Positions 38,190 to 50,530 of a DNA stretch of 64,000 nt are shown in pieces. The stretch's first letter is position 1. Each line of letters begins with the position of its first letter. The position numbers and the translations under genes are program-made. The DNA is from Acanthacorydalis orientalis (Eukaryota > Arthropoda > Insecta > Megaloptera > Corydalidae). The notes under the pieces are model-generated. The model ran no database searches. It was given only the letters and a program-made list of their open reading frames with translations, and was not told the origin of the DNA. The stretch is from NCBI GenBank assembly GCA_034766995.1, contig CM068317.1, positions 29,873,501 through 29,937,500 of the forward strand. The letters are read 5' to 3'.

Positions 38190-38720
38190 TAAATCGTGTT
38201 TGAATTTCTGTTTTGCTTCACCAAGATGCATTTTAATTCTTTTTAGCTGAATACGTTCTGTTTACCTAGCTTAATCTTTATACATTCCAAAGTTTAGTTG
38301 AGTTCAGATCTTGGGATTTTGGCGAGGGTGGATACAGTTGTATTTTCACAGTATATAGCAATCATTTCTTTGTAAAGCTAAGAGCATGTTTTGTGTGTTT
38401 TATTGGAAAATATAATTGAAAGAATGGCCAAATTTCGTAACACTACTAACAACACTTTGTTTTAATATGTCATCTTTAATATGATATATACTTATTCCTT
38501 TGAAATGTATGAAATGCAGTTTACTAACTTGACGTGCTGCTTTGTATCCTTAGATCATTATAAACCCGTCTCCATAATTCGCTGTTGATCTTTATAGTTT
38601 CAATTTTTCATTCGGCTTATGCCAGATTCTCTATCTTCCATAATTGTAGCAACATTAAATCTATTAATGAAAAGTTTTTTTTAAAAAAAATTCTGGATCC
38701 TGTAAATTTACTTCAACATA
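38190..38720 (-). pseudogene. possible strongly decayed Tc1-like transposase remnant
   Basis: On the minus strand near 38340-38290, PPSPKSQDLNSTKLWNV resembles the Tc1 motif around SPDLNPIEHLWNVL. Weaker similarity follows the expected order just upstream. Frames are broken and no terminal repeats were found. Only the one motif is persuasive, so this is tentative. Confidence 0.35.
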
Positions 38721-39633
38721 CTTGTTTATTAACTTTACACATTTTATTTATGAATTTATAAAAGACGTGTTTCAATTTTTTTATTGTAACTCATTTTGCA
38801 CGTTTTCTTAATATCAACCTATTTCCACAGTTTCCAGGTTTTTTTCAATTATTTTTTAAACTCTTTTTTTGATACAGTTTTTCTATTTTGACATTCACCT
38901 TCTTTTGCCTCACAATTTAATTACAATTTTTTAAATATCTACAGTCATTCTTTTCTATTAGATTCATATTTGGTATGTACTCGTGTATACCTATTTAAAT
39001 AATACTGTAGTTTACATCGACGCTCAAGTTATTTACGTACATATATATCATTAGGGCATTCCTCAAAATACTTCCGAAACATCGTTTATAAACTTTTGCT
39101 TTGACTAATAGAAATAATTTTCATTGTTGTGCTATCTTTATGCAAGCTAAATATAGAAGAAAGATATCTTACTTAAAAAAGAATATATTTCTACATCTAT
39201 TATAAATATGAATCAGTATTTAACATAAAAAAAAATGATTTGAACACTAAATATTAAATTAATTTTTTTTTTGAAAACTATAGGAAAATTAAAAAAAAAT
39301 CTCGTTATAAAAATGTTTCATGTTCATCACTGCACACTATCTCGAATTAAATAATGAATGAAAACTAAAATTTATATTTCTGCATTTTTATTTTATTTCA
39401 AACATACTTTTTATGTTTGCAAAGTATTTGTGTCAACTACCTAACAGTTCTCTATATTACTGAACTTGCTAAAAGGGTTTTTAGGAAAAATCAATATTCG
39501 ACAAATTTTTTTTTGAATTATATTCTTTTACCCATATCTTGATTGTCACGTAATTTGTATGCATGCACATATGCATGCGTGCATATTTGCGTTTTGTCCG
39601 TTTTTAAGTAAATATGAAAATTCAATATTGACC

Positions 39634-39636
<3 letters not shown>

Positions 39637-39695
<59 letters not shown>

Positions 39696-39722
39696 CATAC
39701 ATACACACATACATACATACAT
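39637..39722. repeat. (AT)n then ACATACATAC tract
   Basis: About 53 bp AT followed by ATATACATACATACACACAT and similar. Confidence 0.9.
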
Positions 39723-40194
39723 AATGTTATTGAAAAGTTGTTAATAATTATGTTGATAAACGTTGTTGTTGAATAACAAATAGTTTGTTACTTTTTTTAA
39801 TCTTTGAAATAATAGTCTTTTTTATCATCGAAAAGTTTTGAATAACACGAGAAAAGTATTAAAAATAAATTGTGATTTTTAGTATTTTATTAATGAAATA
39901 TTTTGAAAATAATAAGATAGTATGGAATTACCCCTGGACAGTGAATAGAGACTAATTATGAAATAGGGAAATTGTGTAATGTATTTTTATATTTTTTGAT
40001 ATGTATGTATTGTATTCAAAGGTTCATCTTTGTACAGTTGTAAATATTAACTTAAAAAATTGAACTAGTGAATGCTGGTGGTCTTTTCAGAAATGAAAAT
40101 ACGAATATGAAAATATAAATGAAAATAGATTATAAAAGAAAATATTTATTTACTTTCTTGTGCAATATAAATATATCTTCCTTTCTCTCATTCC

Positions 40195-40267
<73 letters not shown>
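40195..40267. repeat. (AT)n microsatellite
   Basis: About 70 bp, pure, ending in ATTATAATATAATATAG. Confidence 0.95.
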
Positions 40268-40272
<5 letters not shown>

Positions 40273-40329
40273 ATAATATAGATATCAAACTATGAGAAAA
40301 AGTTAAATAAACTATACCAGACATCACAA

Positions 40330-40490
40330 ATTTTCACTCCAAGCACTACAATTTGTTTTAAAAGGAAATGTTTAATATTTGACAATTTATCATTTTAAAA
40401 ATGGTTTATATGCATTTGGATTTTAATGGTGGTAATGTACAGAAAATGTGTTTGTGAAAGTGAATTGTGCTACAATACTAAAATAATTGT
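40330..40490. mobile_element. family A fragment
   Basis: AAATGTTTAATATTTGACAA, TTTAAAAATGGTTTATATGC and TTTTAATGGTGGTAATGTAC resemble the left arm and centre. GTGAAAGTGAATTGTGCTAC is the end of a right arm. Most of the right arm is missing. Confidence 0.45.
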
Positions 40491-41138
40491 AAGAAACTTA
40501 TACGTTTTAATAACATAAAAAAAGTTTTTTTGTACAAAGTGTCCTTGACCAAATCTTACTGTCGTTTTTTAAAAATCAAATAAGATTATAAATTACACTA
40601 AATTGTACCCCAATTATAGACATTTTGGTGACTGTCATAATTTGTAACGCGTATATGAAATGAAATTCAAGTTATACGACTACTGATGTCATCCAATACT
40701 CGCTGTATTAAAAGATTTTGCATATAAGATGTCTTCATTGTAAACATATCTTTCCACGTTTGAGAAAGTTATGTGAATACTATTTATATTTATCAAAGTG
40801 TTCTTTTTTAAGTTGAAATCAATATTTGCAATTTAAGCGATTTTTAAAAAAACATCCATTTATTTAAGAAGATCAAATGTCCGATTTAATTTATCACTCC
40901 ATTGCATCATTCTTTGATCTATTAGTAAATAACTTGATTGTATCTGATGTGTGTGTGTGAGTATATATGTACCAACATACATTTTTCATCAACTTTTTGT
41001 TTTTATCTCTGTTAACTTGAAGTAAGTTAGCATAAACGAGTAATCATTAGCTTTATTCCTTGTCAGCAGCGTTGCCACTTTTATTGATTTTATATTTGTA
41101 TGAACGTTTTCCGCCTAGTACTTCTTCATTTTAAAATT

Positions 41139-41140
<2 letters not shown>

Positions 41141-41199
<59 letters not shown>

Positions 41200-41245
41200 T
41201 ATGGGAGAGGTTTTTATACAGTAGTGGAGTGACAGAGGCTGTTGC

Positions 41246-41289
<44 letters not shown>
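41141..41289. repeat. two (AT)n tracts separated by 52 bp
   Basis: Tracts of about 55 and 40 bp flank a unique piece containing GGGAGAGG and GGAGTGACAGAGGCTG. A reading frame that spans them is an artefact of the repeats. Confidence 0.9.
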
Positions 41290-42089
41290 CCTTGAGTTTT
41301 TTTTTATACATAAGTACGAATAAGAATGTAATTGTAAGAACTAGTTTCAAGTAAATTGAAACGTTATATTTTCTAAAAAATAACCATATTAGTTTTTTTT
41401 TTCTTAGAATTGTTTACATTTCTGATTTCTTAATGCATGTACTTCTTTTCCTCCATATTTGAAAAATTTCTTTATAAATAATAGTTTATAGAATTTTAAT
41501 TGAAATATTTAAAATATATTTCAGTTACTTTTACTCATACATACACACATACATACATGTATGTGCGAGTGTATAAATTATTTCATATGAATTCATTATA
41601 CGATTATCCTGGAGAAATCTGCTCTACTTTACGAGTATGTTTCGAAATGGTTTGAAAACAGGAAGTTGTATGATAGTTCAGAATTATTATGGAGTTGGTT
41701 ATTATGAAAAACCAGAACCATGGACAGGAATTTTGTCGCTTGAGACGAAGTTGTAAAATGATGGGTTCATGTTTTTCTATAAAAAAAATTGAAAATAAAT
41801 TTTACAAATGTAGATTTTGGCATTTTTATGAAATAACGGTTGAAGCGGTCGTTTCGCTACCTCACTCTTGCTTATGACTGAGAAAGAACAAATATTGAAT
41901 TGGTATATCAAGTATTGAGCGTTGATTATTAATCTGTTGATTCATTTGTCGATTTATATTTATGGAATCATTTTCATTTATAGTACAAGTAGTTTTACCA
42001 AAAAAAAAGAAATTTAAAAGATCTAAGTAGTCTTTTTTAATAAGGTAGAACAAACTATACACTTTAAATAACAGAATTAATTATTTCTG

Positions 42090-42285
42090 AGGGTTTTCCG
42101 ATGTTCTCGTCCTTTTTGGATCATATAAATATATTTTCTTCACTACCAGTTTCGAGACGAGTGCAATCTTCAAGTAGATTTTAGATACTTTAAAATCTAC
42201 CTAAAGATGGCACACGTGCTGAAGCTATTATTAGAAAACAGACACTTAGATGATCTACAAGGACGAGGACTAACAGGACAATGTA
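42090..42285. mobile_element. family B palindromic MITE-like element
   Basis: The left arm is GTTCTCGTCCTTTTTGGATC, then TTCTTCACTACCAGTTTCG and ACGAGTGCAATCTTCA. The right arm is AAGATGGCACACGTGCTGAA, then AGATGATCTACAAGGACGAG. A small internal palindrome GTAGATTTTAGATAC with TTTAAAATCTACC sits at the tip. The layout matches 1283-1440. Confidence 0.65.
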
Positions 42286-43115
42286 ACAACGGGATTTCAG
42301 CTATAAAAACATATAATTATAATTTTAAGCAACTTATGAATTTCCGTAATTAATAAACTAATAATTAATATTATTTTTGATTATTAATATTCTTGTTTAT
42401 AGTCCAGTTATTCAACCAGTTGATACAACTTATTTCTTAGTTGTTATTGGTTTGTTTAAAACTGAATTAATCTTATAGAGTCGTTGGCATTTTATGCATT
42501 TTCCAAATAGGTACAAAATAAGAAAGTAGAATTTATTACAAATTACTGAAATAGATTTGAAATTGATCGACGGAGACACTGTAATGAATTTTAGATTTAT
42601 AGGCGAACCTTAAAGTACTTGTGAAGATATTAATTTATTGTAAATTCGGAAATAATGAACAAAACGGTTTGTATGAAAAAAGTACATTTTCAAACATTGA
42701 TTTAGAAATAACTATTCGTGTATAAAAATACACGACAGTCTTGTTAAAAACACTTACCCTCCTCAACAATACACATGACATGCATATATCGACTATTCAA
42801 AACTAGGGTTATTTTGCGTATGTTTTGAAGCGAGGGTTGTTAGATAGGGGTGAATGTTTTAAACCGCACTATATACTACAGCTGTCTATTTTTAAACATA
42901 CATTAACGAGCACAGACGTCGGGTGCGTTATTGATATTTATATAGTATGCTTTTCTTAACTGTTCGGAGCTTTTTCGTCCTCTGAAAATGTAATATATGT
43001 ATATCTTTTCGTTATCTTTCCATTAATTATAATGAATTTATAAACTAGACACTTGTTTATTTATAATAATTTGTTTTGTAAACGAAAATATAAAATTCTT
43101 AATTTTACAAGATTA

Positions 43116-43118
<3 letters not shown>

Positions 43119-43175
<57 letters not shown>
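43119..43175. repeat. (AT)n microsatellite
   Basis: About 56 bp, pure. Confidence 0.95.
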
Positions 43176-43178
<3 letters not shown>

Positions 43179-43667
43179 CCACTTAACAACGTGTTAAGAA
43201 AGTAAATCAAAATGTGGGAATTTATAATTTTAAATAGTTTTTAATGTCCAAACTATTAAGAAAAACCAAATTCATATTCTGTAATATTTTGCGTAAATAA
43301 AATAAATATTATCAATTTTATAATATTTTTTTACGAATTATATACTATTGAATATTTACCTGTCTTGTAATGAATTAAATTTACTAGAGAGTTTGTTTTA
43401 TTTTCTTCTAATGGTGTGAAAATATTATTTTTATTCGATTTTTATTTAATCCAAGAACACCAGACTTTCGAAAGTTTTGTGATTTAATCACTTTTCTCAT
43501 CGATTTTCAATGTCTAGACAATTTATTAATCAATTAGTAACTTACTGTTTGGTAATTCGCTATTATAACGCTGAAAAAGTTAAGAAATGGAAATATATTA
43601 ATTTTATTTAATAAAATAATTGATAAAAACTGTACAACTTTTTTTTGTTGAAATACAATCCGGTGTT

Positions 43668-44270
43668 CTAGTACAGCTCTGATATTGTGGCTAAATTCAT
43701 ATTCATGAATTCAGTTTTCCTCCTCATTCCACAAACCACAAAAATGTTCGATAAGTGATTTGATTTGATTGCTGTTTATGCGAATTTATGTAGTGTTTTT
43801 CCTGTACTTACTTTTTCTGCATCTTAACCTATTCAGACCTGAATTAATTCTGTCAGGAAAGATATTTTTCTGTTAATTGTAGGTGATAGGGGTTTAATTA
43901 AGATAAAAATATCTTTTTTATATATTTTTTTATTGCATTTCATAGTTTTCCAGGACGGGCATGATTGGGCACACTAAGTGTAAAGTGGTATGAAAATGAT
44001 TCCTTAAAGAACTATTATTATTAGTTTGTCTTTAAGGACACAGATGGTGAATTGGTGTCAAGTAATTAGTTTAGATATTATGTAAATTCAAAGTAAGTGT
44101 GTATAATTATACCCACAGGGTTTGAATGTGTTAATGGTCTGAGGATGGAAGGCAACGGTATTTAAACACACATAAAGATGATCGATAACCATTTATTAAA
44201 TTTTTTTGATGAAAAAAATTTTTTTGGATGAGATACAAGAAAAATTCATTTGTGAAAGATCTGCTGTTCT
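43668..44270. mobile_element. family A element split by a TTAA insertion
   Basis: The left arm with its outer end (GATATTGTGGCTAAATTCAT, CATTCCACAAACCACAAAAA) lies at 43668-43823. The right arm (AAAGATGATCGATAACCATT, AAATTCATTTGTGAAAG) lies at 44135-44270. The 311 bp between TTAA at 43824 and TTAA at 44131 is foreign. Closing the gap restores the family A centre. Confidence 0.7.
43824..44134. mobile_element. TTAA-flanked piggyBac-like non-autonomous element nested in family A
   Basis: It is flanked on both sides by TTAA. Its ends are inverted: CCTATTCAGACC at the left, and GGGTTTGAATGTG at the right, whose reverse complement is CACATTCAAACCC. It has no transposase frame. The TTAA target and short imperfect terminal inverted repeats are the hallmark of piggyBac-type transposition. 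No autonomous partner is in the window. Confidence 0.65.
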
Positions 44271-45185
44271 AGATATACTCATGTTTTGGATTTTTAATAA
44301 TATTTTTCACTTGTTTCTTATCCTTTCTTACATAATATGTATTAATTCTTATGTCAATATTATTTACCATTTTCATGATTTGTGTTAATATTTATCTGGA
44401 ATAAGTATTTAAAACGTATAATCATTTAATAATTAAAAAAATATTACATTCTATTAATTTAATGAAATTAATAATTTGTGATTAAGAAATAATTACCAAA
44501 ATAATTTTCATATATAAGTTCTTGTGTTTGTGCCAAATTTTTAGTTTATCTCTTATATGTCAAAATATGTTCCATTGTTTTCATTAAGTTATAAACTGTA
44601 TATTTTATAATAAATTATTTTTGATATATTGAAACGTTACTACATGTGCACTCTTAATTAATCTTCGTTTAATTTACAAATCTTACATCCTCATTGATCT
44701 GTATCAATAAATCTTGACTATATAAATATACAATCTAAAGGTAATGAGTATAGTCCGATGTTTATGTAATTGATTCATGCTTATATTTTTTTCAGTTTAT
44801 GTATCACGAGAAGATAAATTTTATATCCATCTTATCACAGATTAATATCAGTTATTTCTGTTAACAAAACTCAACGTGATTTATATTCATTTAGTAAAGA
44901 AGCCAATTAACTTTACATCCTTAAAAATGTCTTTCCTTTTATAATCGACAAGATATATGAATGTTTTTTGTAAGTCATTCTACAACATTAAGTGCATTGC
45001 CATTTGTTAACATTGGGAATAATATGTGTTCACGTATGATTAACTGATCAGCCACGCCCTGTTTAACACTCAATAATAAATATTTGTGTATGCTGTTCAT
45101 TTTGAATGTATTATATTTATAAATAGATCTGCATAGTTCCATTGTTTCATTTTTATTACTTAAAAATGGGATTTTCATCTTTTTA

Positions 45186-45251
45186 AATATATATATATAT
45201 ATGTATTTTTTATTATACAAATTTGTGTACATACATATACACACACACACA

Positions 45252-45307
<56 letters not shown>

Positions 45308-45320
45308 TATACATACATAC
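45186..45320. repeat. (AT)n tracts joined by AC/ATAC runs
   Basis: A short tract at 45186-45204, then ACATACATATACACACACAC, about 42 bp of AT and ACACACATATACATACATAC. Confidence 0.9.
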
Positions 45321-46028
45321 ATGAATTATTCGTTTTTAAAAATTGCCATACAAATCATTTTTATAGTATACTTGACTTGTTTTAAAAACAAGTTTGAAAT
45401 TGCAACAAAAGGATTATAAAGGATCTCCAGTATCTGTGATTTATATTTATGTAGTAAAGGTTATATATGAAAGAATTCATTTAACTTTTGATTATAAATG
45501 TTATTCTTTTTAAATTGTTTGTTTTCGACGAAAAAAATAAATTTAATTTAAAATCCGAATTCGAATGAATATTTGTGTGATATTTGTATTTCATGGTTGA
45601 TTTGTATTACTTTAAAAGTAATTATACGAATTTAACATAAAAATTATTTTTCACCGTTGAGTGAACAACAAGATTCTCGATATTTCGTCGCAAATAATCA
45701 AGAATTTGTCTTAGGCGCATATTGAAAGTGGTTATGCTGTTGACTCACTTAGGTACCAATTCCCAAGAGACATTGTCACTCTTCAATGAATAACGAAAGA
45801 CAAACTCATGTTAGGTGTATTGTACGAGGGTATTTGATATTTTTAATTTTGTCTTAATTTTAAGAATGAACTTTCACAAATGATTCTTCTGAACAAATAT
45901 AATAGTAGAAGTCAGTGTCTGTCAACAGCATTGTGAGTGGTTTATTGGTGCGCGCAAAATACTGTCATAATACTTTAAATATTAATACACTTCTTTACAA
46001 ACGATTATTTTATGTGATATTACTGTCA

Positions 46029-46458
46029 TTAACCCATTACAGTCCTCACGCGTTAACGCGTGTTTGATAGTACGCTTCCATAAGTCCGTTCACGCATAGT
46101 ATGAAAGTTTGTCACACAGAAATGAAAATTGAATTCAATTATGAAAAATATACCCAATATTGTCTATATATACGAATTTTCATTTCAATCTGTTTGCTGG
46201 TTTAAGAATTATATCAAGTTTACGAAAGAAGTAATTTTTTTGCGTTTTCGCAAAGTCAATACAATAAATTTCTTACATAGTGTTCCTAGGAATGAATTAA
46301 TTTTCTTGTTTTGTATGAAATAATTTAAGCTATCGAGTCTTCTGTTTATATTATTTGTTTATAATTGAAGTTATTATTTGGATGTTACGTTTAATTTTAT
46401 TTGAAACATGACGGCCCTTCAGAGGCCCGCTTCACACATTTGGCGAACAGTGTGTTAA
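46029..46458. mobile_element. candidate TTAA-flanked element
   Basis: TTAACCCATTACAG at the left and the inverse of TTAACACACTGTTCG at the right lie 430 bp apart, each at a TTAA. End similarity is limited to the first few bases and an ACA/CAC context, so this is weaker than the copy at 43824. It contains a perfect 16-bp palindrome, CACGCGTTAACGCGTG, near its left end (about 46049-46064). Confidence 0.4.
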
Positions 46459-46995
46459 TATCTGTATGTAATACATTAAGAAATTCTGTGTGTGTGTGTG
46501 TCTGTTGATATTAATGCGAGATTATAACGTTTTTAGTAAAATATTAATAAATAATGTTCTACCTACCACACCTGTATGTAAAAATATACTTTTACGACCG
46601 CACAAAAACATTACAAGTAAATAACAGAGATGCCCGCGAAGGTATCATTTTGAAGGTCACACACAAAAGAAGTGTACAAAAAACACGGACTAAAAAAGTG
46701 AACGTCACTGAAAAGAACACATGTACGTTGTTGTTCCCTTCACGCCGCAAAATTTTTCTTTCAGCTGCTATTTCTGTTACTTGTCGTAGGCTGTTTCGTT
46801 TTTACGAATTAACTGAGTACATACCGATTAAAGACATGTCTGTTTTAAAATAGAACAACGAAAAAAATTTTTTCTTTGCGCGCCATTTTTCCGCGTTCTT
46901 GCTCGTATTGACTGTATGTGTCATGATCGTTACAAAAGTCATTTTTAAAAATGTAATCTGTTACAGAATGAACCTGTTTATAGTTGTTTAAATTA

Positions 46996-46997
<2 letters not shown>

Positions 46998-47057
<60 letters not shown>
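46998..47057. repeat. (AT)n microsatellite
   Basis: About 59 bp, pure. Confidence 0.95.
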
Positions 47058-47064
<7 letters not shown>

Positions 47065-47664
47065 ACATTCGTTCAAAAACAATTTTATTATTTTCATTTT
47101 ATTAAATGAAACGTTCCCTTACGTTGTAAAATAATATGCCACTGAAATTAATATTGTTTCTATTTTTAGTATATGTTTTTACATTTAAAATTAAATATAT
47201 TTTCAATATTAATCTGTGTTGGGTGTTATACAATTTGTATTAAAATTTCTTGAGGATATTTTAGATATTTACATAAATAATATTGTTTAGATTTTGTAAA
47301 TGTGTTTTTGTATGGGTACCCTATATGTTATTTTATAAAATTTGTATTATTTCAAGTTAAAAATTGATTAATAGTATAGTTTTTATGCCCCATAAATGAA
47401 ATATTATATATCAATATAAATTAAATGTTATGTACATATCTATGTCCTTAATGTTTTATTTTTAGTCGTAAGAAATATGTTTATTTTCTTATAAAGTTAT
47501 AGTGACCTGCAAAAAATAATTCTGAAGTACAGATATTCTTAATCTGATAATAACGATCCTTTTAGTGTAAAGTAAAATGAATATATTTTAAAACGACAAT
47601 ATAATTATTTTATTTGTTAATACGGTGATTTTTGAAAAATAAGTATTTTTTTTTGTACCAGACA

Positions 47665-47825
47665 TTCTGAAAATGTCGGAAACGAGATCGAAATGTACAC
47701 AAACAAGAATCAAAAACAATTATCAATTATTGAACATAAGGAAAGTTGTGGTTTGTGAGGCGAGAGATGATTTCATTTGTGGAGGTAAATTTAACCACAG
47801 TGCCAAAACTATATTGGGAAAAATA
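47665..47825. mobile_element. family A fragment (right arm)
   Basis: AACAAGAATCAAAAACAATT, TCAATTATTGAACATAAGG and TTCATTTGTGGAGGTAAATT lead to ACCACAGTGCCAAAACTATA, a well kept outer end. Confidence 0.55.
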
Positions 47826-48904
47826 TGTAACTAAATATTTTTTTTTTGATTTATTATTTACTATTATTGATAGAATGAATCGTGTTAATTAAGGGATTTT
47901 TTCTCGAAGTTTAAAAAGTATGATTCAGTTCATTGAAACTATTTAATAACTAAAGAAAGCTTTTGCAGAATAAAACGTTTTTTTATATTAGGAGTGAGTA
48001 TTGTATAGAAAAAAATGAATTACCTTTTTGTACAATTTTATTTAAAACAGTAATTTTCATTATTTTATGTTATTATTTTTTTTTAAATTTCATGTTTCTG
48101 TAAGAATTTATTTTTGTCTTTAGAAAAATGTAGGCACATATACATGCATACATTATGTTTGTCCAATAATATCACAACCAAAAATGTAGGATAATTTTTC
48201 AGTTACTTAGATTTATGTTTTTCTCACAAAAAGCGTGTCACTGAAAATATCCGAGATATTATTTTAAATTCTAGAAATGTATTGAGTTGAGAATATTTAT
48301 ATTGCAGGCCGAATTATTATGAGTACAAATTCGGGACTGATTATATTTTATGAATAAAGTGACTACCTTAAACATAAATGAACGTTAATACTGTGATAGA
48401 AAAAATAAAAAAAGACTAATATCTAAAACTTGTTATTTGAAATAATAAAAATAAAAAGTCATGTAGTGTAATATATCTAAACGGGTTTTTTGGGTTTTGT
48501 TCTCACTTAAATATGTATTAAATATGTATTTGTGTAGGTTTGTGTGGATATCTTAAATTTGTGCGTATACTGAAATTTTTACATCACATTAATAGAGACC
48601 TTGATGATACAACCGTCATCAAGGTATGCCAACGTCTATTAAAACAGTGGTTTTAGAGGGATTACAGAATCAAGGTCTACTAGGTCGTTGATTTAATATA
48701 TTTGCAAAGATGTATGTTGGTGGACGCGTTATCTGCAGTTAAAATGCGAAACACATTGTTATATTAACTTGAAAAGATATTTTATCATAATAGAACACAC
48801 TATTGATTAAATTAGGATGATGTTTTTTTTATTTATTTATTTACTTTCGCCAAAAAAAGTCATGGATTAAAATAAAAAAAATATTTTTGTTTTACGTTAT
48901 TGAT

Positions 48905-49040
48905 TTGGGGATCATGGGAACGTTAACAAAATGCCGCCATAAGCAATGATCAAAGTGATCAAAAATTATTCATTGAATATTTTTGACCATACATTTTTTG
49001 TTGTTTGTGATATGAAAAATAATCTATGAAAGAAAATTTA
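48905..49040. mobile_element. family A fragment (right arm)
   Basis: GCCGCCATAAGCAATGATC, then AAAAATTATTCATTGAATAT and TTTTTGACCATACATTTTTT match the right arm. Confidence 0.5.
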
Positions 49041-49303
49041 GAATATTTTATTTATAATCATTATACGTGTTATTGGTCACTAACGAAAATATTTTATTTA
49101 TTGTTTTAAATACATATTATGACGATTTAGTTAGTTTTTTTTTGAATTTAGAAGTGTAAATAAGAATGAACTTGTTGAAAAGAGAAAAAAATAAAAGTAG
49201 ATTTTTAAATATACTTAACATAATAATGATAAATCGTATTTGTAATTCAAACGTATTTCTAATTCATATTTATATTTCAAATAAAAGTCTGTTAAAAGGT
49301 AGT

Positions 49304-50185
49304 ATGAGGTGTGGCAGTTGAATAACGAGAATTTATTTATAAATCCTTTATTAAACAAGAATATATGAATCTATGCTGTCATACCTTCACAATAGTTTCC
49401 TCCGAGCATGATGCGCTAGCGCTTCTCTCATTTCTGGAAACAGCAGGGAAAGTCATCTGAAATGAACACCTTTAAAACCTGCACCGTGTGCCTTTGGATA
49501 TCCTGAATGTCATCAAAACACCGACTTTTCATCAGGGACTTCATCCACGGAACTAAAAAAAAGTCGCATGGCTCTAAACTGGACTGTAAGAGGAGTGAGT
49601 TAGTATCGGAATTTGTTTTTTGGATAAAAATTCTTGTACGGTTAGTGAGCAGGCGCGTTATCGTAATGCAAAATTCATCCTTCTTCTACCAAATTTGGAC
49701 GAACTTTCACAATTCTCCGTATCAAACGTTCCAGTACAGTTAAGTAAAACACTACGTTGACTGTCTGGTTCGGTGGAATGAACTCTTTGTGGACCATCCC
49801 CTTGGAAATCGAAGAAACAAATTAATATTGTCTTGATTTTTGATCGTGATATTCTGGCTTTTTTCGGACGTTCTTCACCTTCTTATACCAACTGTTTGCT
49901 TTGTCGACGAGTCTTAGGATCATATTGGTACCATAAGTGATCCCGACAGTTTTTCAGTTAATTTCACCAAAAATGTAATGACCTTTCTTTGTTCAATTTT
50001 TTATCGCTCATTTTCACGACGTGACAAATTTTAGAACAATTTTCAAAACTTCACGCGTTGAACCTTCGGAGCTTTTGGAGGCATATGCAAAACTGCAGAT
50101 TATTTCCACCAGATAGTGGCACAATCGCCAATGTTGCTTTGTAGTGCGTTAGAAAGGAGTTCTCGTTATTAAATTGCCACACCTC
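49304..50185 (-). mobile_element. mariner-like element with both terminal repeats, N-terminal region deleted
   Basis: The inverted termini TGAGGTGTGGCAGTTGAATA (49304) and, read inward from 50185, CGAGGTGTGGCAATTTAATA agree at nearly every position and are bordered by TA on both sides. The element is 882 bp long, shorter than the usual roughly 1.3 kb. Transposase remnants run on the minus strand. Its left and right neighbours are family A copies. Confidence 0.85.
49330..50020 (-). pseudogene. mariner transposase remnant
   Basis: The minus-strand frames contain MSDKKL at about 50015, then a jump straight to QYDPKTRRQSKQ, EERPKKARISRSKIKTILI and FFDFQGD. These are followed by LHYDNAPAH, VQEFLSKKQIPIL, EPCDFFL and FDDIQDIQRHTVQVLK. 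Nearly all the helix-turn-helix region and the first catalytic Asp segment are deleted. The second (HYDNAPAH) and third (PCDFF) acidic motifs survive. Several stops and frame changes make it non-functional. Confidence 0.8.
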
Positions 50186-50196
50186 GTAATAATGTG

Positions 50197-50530
50197 GTAG
50201 CATTGTGGCAGAATTCACTTCGTGAATTAATTTTTCACTCATTCCACAAACCACAAAAAAAATCAGATTAAAAATGTTCAATAAATGATTGTCAATCATT
50301 TGCGATTATTGTTTATTCGCATTTCAATGGCGATCTATCATAGTCAGGTATTTAACGTACAGAAATATCTTCAGATCTCTTTCAAATTTTTAAATTGTTC
50401 TGAACTTTAGCTTTCAGAGGATGATACCTTTGCCGCCTAAATACGTGTATAAGCAACAATCAAAAATGATCAATAATTAATTATTCAACATTTTTGATCA
50501 GAAAAAAAACTTTATTTAAGTCCGTGAATT
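50197..50530. mobile_element. family A palindromic MITE-like element, best preserved copy
   Basis: The left arm is GCATTGTGGCAGAATTCACT, then CCACAAACCACAAAAAAAAT and AAAATGTTCAATAAATGATT. The centre is ATTCGCATTTCAATGGCG to CAGAGGATGATACC. The right arm is GCAACAATCAAAAATGATCA, then TCAACATTTTTGATCAG. The two arms are inverted copies over roughly 110 bp. It starts only 12 bp from the mariner end at 50185. Confidence 0.75.

Noticed and set aside
45820..45960. GTACGAGGGTATTTG as a possible mariner terminus
   Set aside because: The match is only to the first few bases of some mariner ends, and no second end or transposase piece was found.
46554..46853. 99-codon plus frame starting MFYLPHLYVKIYF
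   Set aside because: No recognisable domain or splice context; no support beyond being open.
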